Assembly: GCA_014378125.1 (NCBI GenBank)
Contig: JACMOG010000978.1
Coordinates: 1-5,948 of the forward strand
Direction: 5' to 3'
Length of the DNA stretch: 5,948 nucleotides
DNA from: Vitreoscilla sp.
GTDB lineage: Bacteria; Pseudomonadota; Gammaproteobacteria; Burkholderiales; Burkholderiaceae
Shown piece by piece: positions 1 through 5,678 of the stretch (position 1 is the first letter of the stretch; the number at the start of each line of letters is the position of its first letter). The translations under genes were made by a program, and so were the position numbers. The notes below the pieces were generated by a model, which saw nothing but the letters and a program-made list of their open reading frames with translations, was not told the origin of the DNA and did no database searches.

Positions 1-1
1 C

Positions 2-1207
2 CCCGGCGCCCGCACCCCACCCCCGCGCCTCCCCCCCGCGGCCAGGGCCGGGTTGGCCCTGCTGCGGCGGCTGCCGGCCGGCACGCCCAGCGTGCGCACG
101 CCCGACGGCACCACGCACCAGGCCACCGGCGCCACGCGGCCCGAGTTGCACGCCACGCTGCACGTGCACGACTGGGCCATGTTCGGAGCCACGATGCGCG
201 CCGGCGACATCGGCTTCGCCGAAGGCTTCCTGGCCGGCCACTGGACCACGCCGCACCTGGCCGACCTGCTGCGCCTGTTGCTGGCCAACCGCGCCGTCAT
301 CGAGAAGGCGATCTATGGCTCGTGGTGGGGCCAGCTGCTGCATCGCGTGCAGCCCCCGCTCAACCCCAACACGCGGAGCGGCAGCCGCCGCAACATCAGC
401 GCGCACTACGACCTCGGCAACGCGTTCTACACGCTGTGGCTCGACGCGACGATGAACTATTCCAGCGCGTGGTTCGAGGGCGACCTCGGCCGGCCGTTGG
501 CCCAGGCGCAACTGGCCAAGCTGCGCCGCGCGATCGGCGCCACCGGCGTGCACCCCGGCGAGCGCCTGCTGGAGATCGGCTGCGGGTGGGGCGCCGTGGC
601 CGAGAGCGCGGCACGCGAGGGCGTCAACGTGGTGGGGCTCACGCTGTCCACCGAGCAGCTCGACTGGGCGCGCGAGCGTCTGGCGCGCGCGGGGCTGGCA
701 CAGCACGCCGACCTTCGCCTGCAGGACTACCGCGACGTGCCAGACGGCCCGTTCGACGCGATCGTGTCCATCGAGATGTTCGAGGCCGTCGGCCGCGAGT
801 ACTGGGACGCGTATTTCCAGACCGTGCACGCGCAGCTGAAGCGCGGCGGCAAGGCCTGCGTGCAGGCCATCGTGATCCGCGACGACCTGTTCGACCGCTA
901 CGCGAACTCGTCCGACTTCATCCAGCGCTACGTGTTCCCGGGTGGCATGCTGCCCAGCGCCGCGCTGTTCGAGCGCCACGCCGCCGCTGCGGGCCTGCGC
1001 TTGGTCGATCGCTTCGCTTTCGGGCTGGACTACGCCGAGACGCTGCGCCGCTGGCGCCATGCGTTCATGGCCCGCCTGGACGAGGTGCGCCAGCAGGGCT
1101 TCGACGAGCGGTTCGTGCGGCTGTGGGAGTTCTACCTCGCCTACTGCGAGGCGGCGTTCGACGCGGGCAATACCGACGTCGTGCAGTTCACGCTGCAGCG
1201 GGATTGA
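2..1207 (+). CDS. Cfa-like SAM-dependent methyltransferase, 5' partial
   Basis: Member of the cyclopropane-fatty-acyl-phospholipid synthase family, which uses S-adenosylmethionine to modify double bonds of membrane phospholipid acyl chains. Numbering from the TTG at 53 (384 residues): AHYDLGNAFY (117-126) is the family signature; LLEIGCGWG (172-180) is the SAM-binding loop; IEMFEAVG (240-247) carries the conserved acidic residue E244; FIQRYVFPGG (289-298) and GNTDVVQF (372-379) are further family blocks. Tyr327 matches the E. coli active-site tyrosine, but the positions of E. coli Cys139 and His266 are Ser138 and Gln271, as I remember for the Burkholderiales/alphaproteobacterial branch found beside DUF1365 and FAD-dependent oxidoreductase genes. 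The reading frame is open to the window edge through a Pro/Ala-rich stretch, so the true start is probably upstream; TTG 53 is the first start-type codon in the window. Family certain; exact product (cyclopropane or methylated fatty acid) uncertain. Confidence 0.9.
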   Translation, partial: PGARTPPPRLPPAARAGLALLRRLPAGTPSVRTPDGTTHQATGATRPELHATLHVHDWAMFGATMRAGDIGFAEGFLAGHWTTPHLADLLRLLLANRAVIEKAIYGSWWGQLLHRVQPPLNPNTRSGSRRNISAHYDLGNAFYTLWLDATMNYSSAWFEGDLGRPLAQAQLAKLRRAIGATGVHPGERLLEIGCGWGAVAESAAREGVNVVGLTLSTEQLDWARERLARAGLAQHADLRLQDYRDVPDGPFDAIVSIEMFEAVGREYWDAYFQTVHAQLKRGGKACVQAIVIRDDLFDRYANSSDFIQRYVFPGGMLPSAALFERHAAAAGLRLVDRFAFGLDYAETLRRWRHAFMARLDEVRQQGFDERFVRLWEFYLAYCEAAFDAGNTDVVQFTLQRD

Positions 1208-1315
1208 CGCCGCGTCCTGCGCCCTGTGAGTTAGCCCAGGATGACGGCTCTGCAGCAGGCGCCAGCCACCAACGACTAGCGTGAATATAGCCCGGTTTTT
1301 CGAGTTTGAGGAGGC

Positions 1316-1344
1316 TGGTCAAACTGGATCGGCGCGCGCATAGT
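1316..1344 (+). promoter_or_regulatory. Candidate sigma-70 promoter for hpf
   Basis: TGGTCA (1316-1321) and CATAGT (1339-1344) are separated by 17 bases. Each matches its consensus hexamer at four of six positions. This is the best pair I see in the 240-base gap between the Cfa-like gene and hpf. It would give a leader of roughly 95 bases. Weak evidence: read by eye only. Confidence 0.25.
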
Positions 1345-1350
1345 GGGCTC

Positions 1351-1386
1351 GTGCCTCCCGCCGAAGTCGACTCAGGCGGACGGCAC
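1351..1386 (+). promoter_or_regulatory. Possible hairpin in the hpf leader
   Basis: GTGCC (1351-1355) pairs with GGCAC (1382-1386), and CCGCC (1358-1362) pairs with GGCGG (1375-1379). A two-by-two internal mismatch separates the two stems and the loop is 12 bases. It lies between the candidate promoter and the hpf start. A short GC-rich hairpin is not rare at this base composition, so the role is unproven. Confidence 0.2.
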
Positions 1387-1434
1387 GGTCGACCTGGAAT
1401 TCAACCCCCAGGCCATGTTCGCAACTCTCGCTTG

Positions 1435-1442
1435 AAAGGAGG
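1435..1442 (+). promoter_or_regulatory. Strong ribosome binding site of hpf
   Basis: AAAGGAGG ends five bases before the ATG at 1448. It is close to the full anti-Shine-Dalgarno complement and is the strongest such site in the window. It fixes the hpf start and suggests high translation. Confidence 0.85.
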
Positions 1443-1447
1443 CACTG

Positions 1448-1801
1448 ATGAATCTGACGATCAGCGGCCATCATCTGGAAGTGACACCGGCACTGCGCGA
1501 ATACGTCCTGACCAAACTGGACAGGATCACGCGCCACTTCGACGCAGTTGTCGACGTCAACGTGTTGCTCACCGTGGAAAACCTCAAGGAAAAGGAACGT
1601 CGACAAAAAGCCGAAGTCACTCTCCATGTGAAGGGCAAGGACATCTTTGTCGAACAGGCCCATGAAGACCTCTATGCGGCCGTCGACCAGCTGATGGACA
1701 AGCTGGATCGCCAGGTGGTTCGCCACAAGGACCGCCTGCAGGATCATCATCACGCGACAGGCAAGCGCCACATCGCTCCGGAAACGCCGCTGCCGAACTG
1801 A
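1448..1801 (+). CDS. hpf: Ribosome hibernation-promoting factor (short HPF)
   Basis: A 117-residue HPF/YfiA (RaiA) family protein. These bind the decoding region of the 30S subunit in stationary phase or stress, block translation, and with the short form help assemble inactive 100S ribosome dimers. The sequence follows the E. coli HPF pattern from [13 protein letters not shown] through ALREYV, a basic middle strand with [14 protein letters not shown] (47-60), and the final helix [20 protein letters not shown] (74-93). The core spans about 1-98. The last 20 residues are a charged tail with HHH and proline, slightly longer than in E. coli (95 residues) but far short of the dimerisation domain of long HPF, so this is the short type. 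It has its own strong ribosome binding site and terminator. In many Proteobacteria hpf sits between rpoN and ptsN; here the upstream gene is the Cfa-like methyltransferase. The ATG start is secure. Confidence 0.95.
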   Translation: MNLTISGHHLEVTPALREYVLTKLDRITRHFDAVVDVNVLLTVENLKEKERRQKAEVTLHVKGKDIFVEQAHEDLYAAVDQLMDKLDRQVVRHKDRLQDHHHATGKRHIAPETPLPN

Positions 1802-1828
1802 ACGGCCGGACCAACCGACACAATCCAT

Positions 1829-1860
1829 ACAAGGCGGCCTGCGGGCCGCCTTGTTCGTTT
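1829..1860 (+). terminator. Rho-independent terminator after hpf
   Basis: A perfect 11-bp stem (1829-1839 with 1844-1854) encloses the four-base loop TGCG, followed by the T-rich tail TCGTTT. The stem ACAAGGCGGCC is GC-rich toward the loop. It begins 28 bases after the hpf stop and implies that hpf is transcribed apart from ptsN. Confidence 0.88.
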
Positions 1861-1952
1861 GGGCTATGCTGCATCAGGGTCTTTGAGGGCCATTCAAGAC
1901 GCGCCGGCGACGCGCCGATGGATGCCGGGGACCCCGGATTTCCGTGAAATTG

Positions 1953-1969
1953 TTGCTGCGTCGCAGCAA
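1953..1969. promoter_or_regulatory. 17-bp TGC-type palindrome, possible operator
   Basis: TTGCTGCG and CGCAGCAA form a perfect inverted repeat around a single central T. It lies about 60 bases upstream of the ptsN -10 box. The core CTGC-N3-GCAG resembles the TGC-rich sites I remember for PhaR, the repressor of polyhydroxybutyrate granule genes, but that match is from memory. The symmetry is seen directly; the binding protein is a guess. Confidence 0.4.
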
Positions 1970-1978
1970 TCGCGCGAT

Positions 1979-1999
1979 CCCGGCGCGCCGGGTGCACCC
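1979..1999. repeat. Overlapping GC palindromes upstream of the ptsN promoter
   Basis: A perfect 14-bp palindrome (CCCGGCG/CGCCGGG, 1979-1992) overlaps a perfect 10-bp palindrome (GGGTG/CACCC, 1990-1999). A third, CCGGGG-A-CCCCGG, lies just upstream at 1925-1937, and GTGCGCAC at 2005-2012 follows. Short GC palindromes occur by chance in such DNA, but four within 90 bases next to a promoter is dense. No binding protein is recognised. Confidence 0.4.
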
Positions 2000-2005
2000 C
2001 GGACG

Positions 2006-2034
2006 TGCGCACACGGTTTTCCGGTTCCTATAAT
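2006..2034 (+). promoter_or_regulatory. Probable promoter of ptsN-hprK
   Basis: TATAAT at 2029-2034 is a perfect -10 box in very GC-rich surroundings. The hexamer 17 bases upstream, TGCGCA (2006-2011), matches the -35 consensus at only three positions and lies inside the palindrome GTGCGCAC (2005-2012). A good -10 with a poor -35 overlapped by a palindrome suggests an activated or repressed promoter. Transcription would start near 2041, leaving a leader of about 115 bases. Confidence 0.6.
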
Positions 2035-2044
2035 CGCCTGTTCG

Positions 2045-2115
2045 ACCCGGGCATTTCCGGGTGATCGCTGCCCCGGGAACCGCCGGGTGACTTTCCTGCC
2101 CGGGGACCACCGGGC
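2045..2115 (+). repeat. Tandem hairpin array in the ptsN leader
   Basis: Three stem-loops of the same form, CCCGG-N6-CCGGG, have cores at 2046-2061, 2072-2087 and 2099-2114, 26 and 27 bases apart. The first and third stems extend to 6 bp (2045-2062, 2098-2115). The six-base loops differ: GCATTT, GAACCG and GGACCA. The units also repeat directly: CCGGGTGA recurs at 2057 and 2083, each followed by TGCCC and CGGG. A weaker fourth hairpin (CCCG-N6-CGGG, 2134-2147) covers part of the presumed ribosome binding site GGGAA (2145-2149). It may be a regulatory leader or a short repeat expansion; function unknown. Confidence 0.55.
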
Positions 2116-2154
2116 GCCGCACGGAAACCTCGGCCCGATCCGCCGGGAACGCTC

Positions 2155-2625
2155 ATGAACCGTCTCGCTGCCATCCTTCCTCTTGCCAACGTCCAGGTGG
2201 GCGTGGACGCCACCAGCAAGAAGCGCGTGTTCGAACAGGCCGGCGTGCTGTTCGAGAACCAGCATGCCATCGCCCGCGCGACGGTCACCGACAACCTGTT
2301 CGCCCGCGAACGCCTGGGATCCACCGGGCTGGGTCACGGCGTGGCCGTGCCGCACGGTCGGGTCAAGGGCCTGAAGAACCCGCTGGCGGCGGTGCTGCGC
2401 GTGCAGACGCCGATCCCGTTCGATGCGCCCGACGACGAACCCGTGGGCCTGCTCATCTTCCTGCTCGTGCCGGAAGCCGCCACGCAGCGGCACCTGGAAA
2501 TCCTGTCCGAGATCGCCGAGATGCTGTCCGACCGCGAACTGCGCGAACGCCTGAAAGGCGATGTCGACGCGACCACACTGCATCGGCTGATCTCCGATTG
2601 GGAACCGCTGAAGTCGGTCGCCTGA
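2155..2625 (+). CDS. ptsN: PTS IIA-like nitrogen regulatory protein (EIIA-Ntr)
   Basis: A 156-residue cytoplasmic EIIA of the fructose/mannitol type. It is the terminal phosphoacceptor of the nitrogen phosphotransferase chain PtsP-PtsO-PtsN, which carries no sugar but controls potassium transport, carbon/nitrogen balance and storage polymer metabolism by protein contacts. [13 protein letters not shown] (58-70) is the active-site block and His67 corresponds to the phosphorylated His73 of E. coli PtsN; His61 is the usual second histidine. [20 protein letters not shown] (102-121) is the other conserved EIIA block. Length is normal for the family. The ATG is preceded by the modest ribosome binding site GGGAA six bases upstream and by a hairpin-rich leader. 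hprK follows after 7 bases, so the two are surely co-transcribed. Identity is clear; the in vivo targets in this organism cannot be read from sequence. Confidence 0.96.
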   Translation: MNRLAAILPLANVQVGVDATSKKRVFEQAGVLFENQHAIARATVTDNLFARERLGSTGLGHGVAVPHGRVKGLKNPLAAVLRVQTPIPFDAPDDEPVGLLIFLLVPEAATQRHLEILSEIAEMLSDRELRERLKGDVDATTLHRLISDWEPLKSVA

Positions 2626-2632
2626 GCGCCCC

Positions 2633-3586
2633 ATGAAGCCCCGCGTCATCAGCGCCGAGGCGCTGTTCGAGGAGCACCAGCCCGCGCTGAAGTGGGAATG
2701 GGTCGCGGGCCATGCCCATCCGGAACGCCGCTTCGACGAGGCCGCGGTGCGCGAGGCGCGCTCGGCCGCCGACCTCATCGGCTACCTGAACTACATCCAC
2801 CCGTACCGGGTGCAGCTGGTGGGCCATCGCGAGGTGGCCTACCTCGTGAATTCCGACAAGGAAGTCCAGCAACGCCGCATCCAGCGCATCGTCACGCTGG
2901 AGCCGCCGGTGATCATCGTGGCCGACGGGCAGCGCCCGCCCGACCAGCTGGTGGCGCTGTGCGACCGCGCCGAGATCCCGCTGTTCGTGACCACCGCGTC
3001 GGCCGGCCACGTCATCGACCTGGTGCGCTCCTACCTCACCCAGGTGTTCGGCGACCGCACCACGCGTCACGGGGTGTTCATGGACATCCTGGGCGTGGGC
3101 GTCCTGCTCACCGGCGAATCGGGGCTGGGCAAGAGCGAACTCGGGCTGGAACTGATCTCGCGCGGCAACGGGCTGGTGGCCGACGACGCCGTCGACCTGT
3201 ACCGGGTGTCGCAGTCGACGCTGGAAGGGCGCTGCCCCGAGCTGTTGATGAACCTGCTGGAGGTGCGCGGCATCGGCCTGCTCGACATCAAGGCGATCTT
3301 CGGCGAGACCGCCGTGCGCCGGAAGATGCGGCTGAAGCTCATCGTGCACCTGGTGCGCAAGGAGACGATGGAGCGCGAGTTCGAGCGCCTGCCCTATGAG
3401 CCGATGTACGACGACATCCTGGGCATCCCGGTGCGCAAGGTGGTGATCGCCGTGGACGCCGGTCGCAACCTGGCGGTGCTGGTGGAGGCCGCCGTGCGCA
3501 ACACGATCCTGCAGCTGCGCGGGATCGACACGTACCAGGAGTTCGTCAAGCGGCACCAGGACGCGATGGCGAAGGGCGATTCATAA
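2633..3586 (+). CDS. hprK: HPr kinase/phosphorylase
   Basis: A 317-residue bifunctional enzyme that phosphorylates and dephosphorylates the regulatory serine of HPr-type phosphocarrier proteins. The N-terminal domain (about 1-130) includes [14 protein letters not shown]; the catalytic domain follows. His146 in [10 protein letters not shown] is the conserved catalytic histidine, GESGLGKS (161-168) is the Walker A/P-loop, ADD (183-185) the conserved acidic site, and [16 protein letters not shown] (209-224) the family signature. Length is typical. In Proteobacteria without a sugar PTS, HprK usually acts on the phosphocarrier feeding PtsN, which fits its position directly after ptsN. The ATG has no good Shine-Dalgarno site, so translation probably depends on coupling to ptsN. 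In many related genomes a rapZ gene follows; here a palindromic element and convergent fur follow instead. All active-site residues are present. Confidence 0.96.
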   Translation: MKPRVISAEALFEEHQPALKWEWVAGHAHPERRFDEAAVREARSAADLIGYLNYIHPYRVQLVGHREVAYLVNSDKEVQQRRIQRIVTLEPPVIIVADGQRPPDQLVALCDRAEIPLFVTTASAGHVIDLVRSYLTQVFGDRTTRHGVFMDILGVGVLLTGESGLGKSELGLELISRGNGLVADDAVDLYRVSQSTLEGRCPELLMNLLEVRGIGLLDIKAIFGETAVRRKMRLKLIVHLVRKETMEREFERLPYEPMYDDILGIPVRKVVIAVDAGRNLAVLVEAAVRNTILQLRGIDTYQEFVKRHQDAMAKGDS

Positions 3587-3590
3587 GACC

Positions 3591-3675
3591 ATGGGGTCTG
3601 GTCTTGCCTTTCGCGCGGCAATGTGTCGGGAGGAGCAGAGAAGCGTCGCGCGCGAAAGGCGAGACCTGACGCCAT
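3591..3675. repeat. 85-bp REP/MITE-like inverted repeat
   Basis: Two 27-base arms (3591-3617 and 3649-3675) are inverted copies with 24 of 27 positions pairing and a 31-base centre. The innermost 12 bp (GCCTTTCGCGCG, 3606-3617) pair perfectly. The mismatches are at 3595/3671, 3599/3667 and 3605/3661. Both arms read from the outside as ATGG-G-GTC-GGTCT-GCC with one-base differences. The motif GGGGTCTGGTCTTGC resembles, from memory, repeats flanking IS200/IS605-type (REP-associated tyrosine) transposase genes. It starts 4 bases after the hprK stop codon, in the gap between convergent genes, a usual place for such elements, and may also stop transcription from both sides. No transposase gene is present. 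Confidence 0.65.
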
Positions 3676-3728
3676 CACTTCAAGAACCACCTTCGCCGAT
3701 GGGGCCGCGCAAGAGCTGACGCCCTCGA

Positions 3729-4181
3729 TCAGAGATGGCGAACATTCACTTTCGGCGCCGGCCGGTGCTCGCAGTTCTCGCGCTTGCACACCGCGTACAG
3801 CGACAGCGCGTGCTCCTGCAGCGAGAAGCCGCGCGACGCGGCCACCTCGCGCTGGCGCGCCTCGATCTCGGCGTCGAAGAACTCTTCGACGCGGCCGCAG
3901 GTAAGGCACAGCAGGTGGTCGTGGTGGGTGCCCTCGTTGAGCTCGAACACCGACTTGCCGGACTCGAAATGGCTGCGCGCCAGGATGCCCGCCTGCTCGA
4001 ACTGCATCAGCACCCGGTAGACGGTGGCCAGCGCGATGTCAGACCCCTCGTGCAACAGGGCCTTGTAGACGTCTTCGGCCGTGAGATGGCGGTCGACCGA
4101 CTGCTGGAAGACCTCGAGGATCTTGATGCGCGGCAGGGTGGCCTTGAGGCCACTGCTCTTGAGTTCGTCAGCGTGAGTCAT
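3729..4181 (-). CDS. fur: Ferric uptake regulator Fur
   Basis: A 150-residue Fur family repressor that binds DNA as an iron(II)-loaded dimer and controls iron uptake and storage genes. The N-terminal winged-helix domain (about 1-82) contains [25 protein letters not shown] and the recognition-helix block [17 protein letters not shown] (50-66). The dimerisation/metal domain holds [11 protein letters not shown] (86-96) with structural zinc cysteines Cys92 and Cys95, and a second pair Cys132/Cys137 in CKRENC, as in E. coli Fur. His32, Glu80, His86, His87 and His89 fit the known metal-ligand positions. The start at 4181 gives the standard N-terminus MTHADELK; the frame stays open further upstream but that stretch has no family character. 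No clear Shine-Dalgarno site precedes the ATG. It is divergent from bamE across 103 bases, a common Burkholderiales arrangement. Confidence 0.97.
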   Translation of the reverse strand: MTHADELKSSGLKATLPRIKILEVFQQSVDRHLTAEDVYKALLHEGSDIALATVYRVLMQFEQAGILARSHFESGKSVFELNEGTHHDHLLCLTCGRVEEFFDAEIEARQREVAASRGFSLQEHALSLYAVCKRENCEHRPAPKVNVRHL

Positions 4182-4284
4182 GTTAAGGGCAGCTATGGCC
4201 TGCCTCGCGGAGCGCTGGCAGACTAGAATCGGCCAATCATATCCAGCCTTTGCCTTGTTTGGGCAGTGGTTTCGAGCCTCGACA
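4182..4284. promoter_or_regulatory. Divergent fur/bamE promoter region
   Basis: These 103 bases must hold promoters for both genes. For bamE, TAGAAT (4224-4229) is a five-of-six -10 box, but no good -35 hexamer lies 16-18 bases upstream. For fur, TATGAT on the minus strand (4236-4241) is a five-of-six -10 box, again with a poor -35. I see no convincing 19-bp Fur box, so autoregulation is not supported by eye. The two -10 boxes lie only six bases apart on opposite strands, so the two start sites may interfere. Confidence 0.45.
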
Positions 4285-4854
4285 ATGCGCAAAACGGTTT
4301 CTCCCCGGTTCTTCGTCCTTTCCGCCGGCCTCCTGGCCGCGCTGGCCCTGCAGGGGTGCTCCAGCATCAACGAGCCGACGTCGATCAAGGGCTTCATCGC
4401 CTTCATCTCGCCGTACAAGCCCGACATCGTGCAGGGCAACGTCGTCACCACCGAGCAGATCACCCAGATCAAGACCGGCATGTCGCGTTCGCAGGTCCGC
4501 GACATCCTCGGCTCACCGCTCATTGCCGACCCGTTCCACGGCGACCGCTGGGACTACGTCTTCACGCTGCGCCGCCAGGGCTTCGACGACCAGCAGCGCT
4601 CGTTCGTGGTGCTGTTCGAGAAAGACCAGGTTCTCAAGATCGATGCGCCCACGCTGCCCAGCGAGGAGCAGTTCGTCGCCTCCATCAGCCGCAGGAAGCT
4701 GCCCACCAGCACGCCCAAGCTCGAGCTGAGCGACGCCGAGCGCGCCGCGCTGCCCACTCCGGTCCAGGTGGCGGTTGCCGCGCCGGCCGCCTCGGCCGCC
4801 GCACTGGCCGGGGCCACGCGCCCCTATCCGCCGCTGGAATCGCCCGCGCCGTGA
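4285..4854 (+). CDS. bamE: Outer membrane assembly lipoprotein BamE (SmpA/OmlA)
   Basis: A 189-residue lipoprotein of the BAM complex, which folds beta-barrel proteins into the outer membrane. The N-terminus is a lipoprotein signal: basic MRK, a hydrophobic stretch (9-22), and lipobox LQGC with lipidated Cys25; serine at +2 predicts outer-membrane sorting. The SmpA/OmlA domain follows: [20 protein letters not shown] (51-70), then the conserved [21 protein letters not shown] (71-91) and YVFTLRRQG. After about residue 145 comes an Ala/Pro-rich tail of some 45 residues absent from the 113-residue E. coli protein, probably disordered in the periplasm. The ATG at 4285 was chosen because it gives a clean signal peptide; an in-frame ATG at 4180 would overlap fur and bury the signal. 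The stop overlaps the dapB start (GTGA). Confidence 0.95.
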   Translation: MRKTVSPRFFVLSAGLLAALALQGCSSINEPTSIKGFIAFISPYKPDIVQGNVVTTEQITQIKTGMSRSQVRDILGSPLIADPFHGDRWDYVFTLRRQGFDDQQRSFVVLFEKDQVLKIDAPTLPSEEQFVASISRRKLPTSTPKLELSDAERAALPTPVQVAVAAPAASAAALAGATRPYPPLESPAP

Positions 4855-5678
4855 CCGCGCAGGCGAGCCCGGCGACGCCGTTGCGGATCGCCATCGCCGG
4901 CGCCTCCGGGCGCATGGGCCGCATGCTGGTCGAGGCGGGGCTCGATGCCCCCGATCTCGCACTCTCGGGCGCGCTCGACGTCGCCGGCAACCCGTTCCTG
5001 GGTCACGATGCCGGCGCGTTCCTCGGCCGCGCCACGGGCGTCGTGCTCACCGACGATCTCGACGCCGTGCTGGCCGCCAGCCAGGTGCTGATCGACTTCA
5101 CGCGCCCCGAAGGCACGCTGCGCCACCTGCAGGCCTGCGTCGAGCGCGGCGTGGCCCTGGTCATCGGCACCACCGGCTTCAGCGCCGAGCAGAAGGCGCA
5201 GATCGGCGCCGCCGCCACGCGCACCGCCGTATTCCTGTCGCCCAACATGAGCGTGGGCGTCAACGTGGTGATGCGGCTGCTCGAACAGGCCGCCAAGGCG
5301 TTCTCGCAGGGCTACGACATCGAGATCATCGAGGCGCACCACCGGAACAAGATCGATGCGCCCAGCGGCACCGCGCTGGCCATGGGCGAGGTCGTCGCCA
5401 AGGCCCTGGGGCGCAACCTGGCCGATAACGCCGTGTTCGGCCGCGAAGGCGTTATGGGTGCGCGCGACCCGAGTACGATCGGCTTCGCGACGGTGCGCGG
5501 CGGCGACATCATCGGCGATCACACGGTTTTGTTCGCCGGCATCGGCGAGCGCATCGAGATCACCCACAAGAGTTCCAGCCGCGCCACCTACGCGCAGGGC
5601 AGCCTGCGCGCCGCGCGCTTCCTGGCGCACAGCGGCCCGGGCCTGTACGACATGAACGACGTGCTGGGATTGAACTGA
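4851..5678 (+). CDS. dapB: 4-hydroxy-tetrahydrodipicolinate reductase DapB
   Basis: A 275-residue cytoplasmic NAD(P)H-dependent reductase that converts hydroxy-tetrahydrodipicolinate to tetrahydrodipicolinate in the diaminopimelate/lysine pathway, supplying peptidoglycan and protein synthesis. The Rossmann start [14 protein letters not shown] (11-24) gives the GxxGxxG nucleotide loop; IGTTGF (105-110) is the conserved cofactor/substrate turn; [16 protein letters not shown] (161-176) is the DapB signature with catalytic His163 and Lys167, equivalent to E. coli His159 and Lys163. The C-terminus [11 protein letters not shown] is typical. The GTG at 4851 overlaps the bamE stop by four bases (GTGA), so translation is probably coupled; the first ten residues are poorly conserved, and TTG at 4881 is a less likely alternative. 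The next gene starts on the last base of the stop (TGATG). No active-site residue is missing. Confidence 0.96.
   Translation: MTAQASPATPLRIAIAGASGRMGRMLVEAGLDAPDLALSGALDVAGNPFLGHDAGAFLGRATGVVLTDDLDAVLAASQVLIDFTRPEGTLRHLQACVERGVALVIGTTGFSAEQKAQIGAAATRTAVFLSPNMSVGVNVVMRLLEQAAKAFSQGYDIEIIEAHHRNKIDAPSGTALAMGEVVAKALGRNLADNAVFGREGVMGARDPSTIGFATVRGGDIIGDHTVLFAGIGERIEITHKSSSRATYAQGSLRAARFLAHSGPGLYDMNDVLGLN

Noticed and set aside
1898..1917. Direct repeat GACGCGCCG, two copies 11 bases apart
   Set aside because: A short GC-rich repeat is likely by chance and has no link to a promoter or known site.
1894..2778. 294-codon minus-strand open frame over the ptsN region
   Set aside because: It is antisense to ptsN and the start of hprK, both of which have full active sites. 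Long antisense frames are expected in DNA this GC-rich.
2453..3556. 367-codon minus-strand open frame opposite hprK
   Set aside because: Composition is rich in His, Arg, Gln and Ala with no domain pattern, and it lies wholly over the clear hprK and ptsN genes.
3699..3723. Possible second degenerate copy of the 85-bp element's end motifs
   Set aside because: ATGGGG and CTGACGCC recur here, 108 and 50 bases from their copies in the element, but the bases between do not align and no paired arm exists.
4180..4284. Extended bamE start at the ATG at 4180
   Set aside because: It would put about 35 residues before the lipoprotein signal peptide and overlap the fur start. ATG 4285 gives a textbook signal and lipobox.
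4182..4284. Fur box for autoregulation between fur and bamE
   Set aside because: Only a short AT-rich patch (AATCATAT) is present; no 19-bp inverted repeat near consensus can be seen.
4182..4523. Upstream extension of the fur frame on the minus strand by about 114 codons
   Set aside because: The extension runs antisense through the bamE signal and domain region. Fur proteins begin at the [12 protein letters not shown] N-terminus and the extension has no family similarity.
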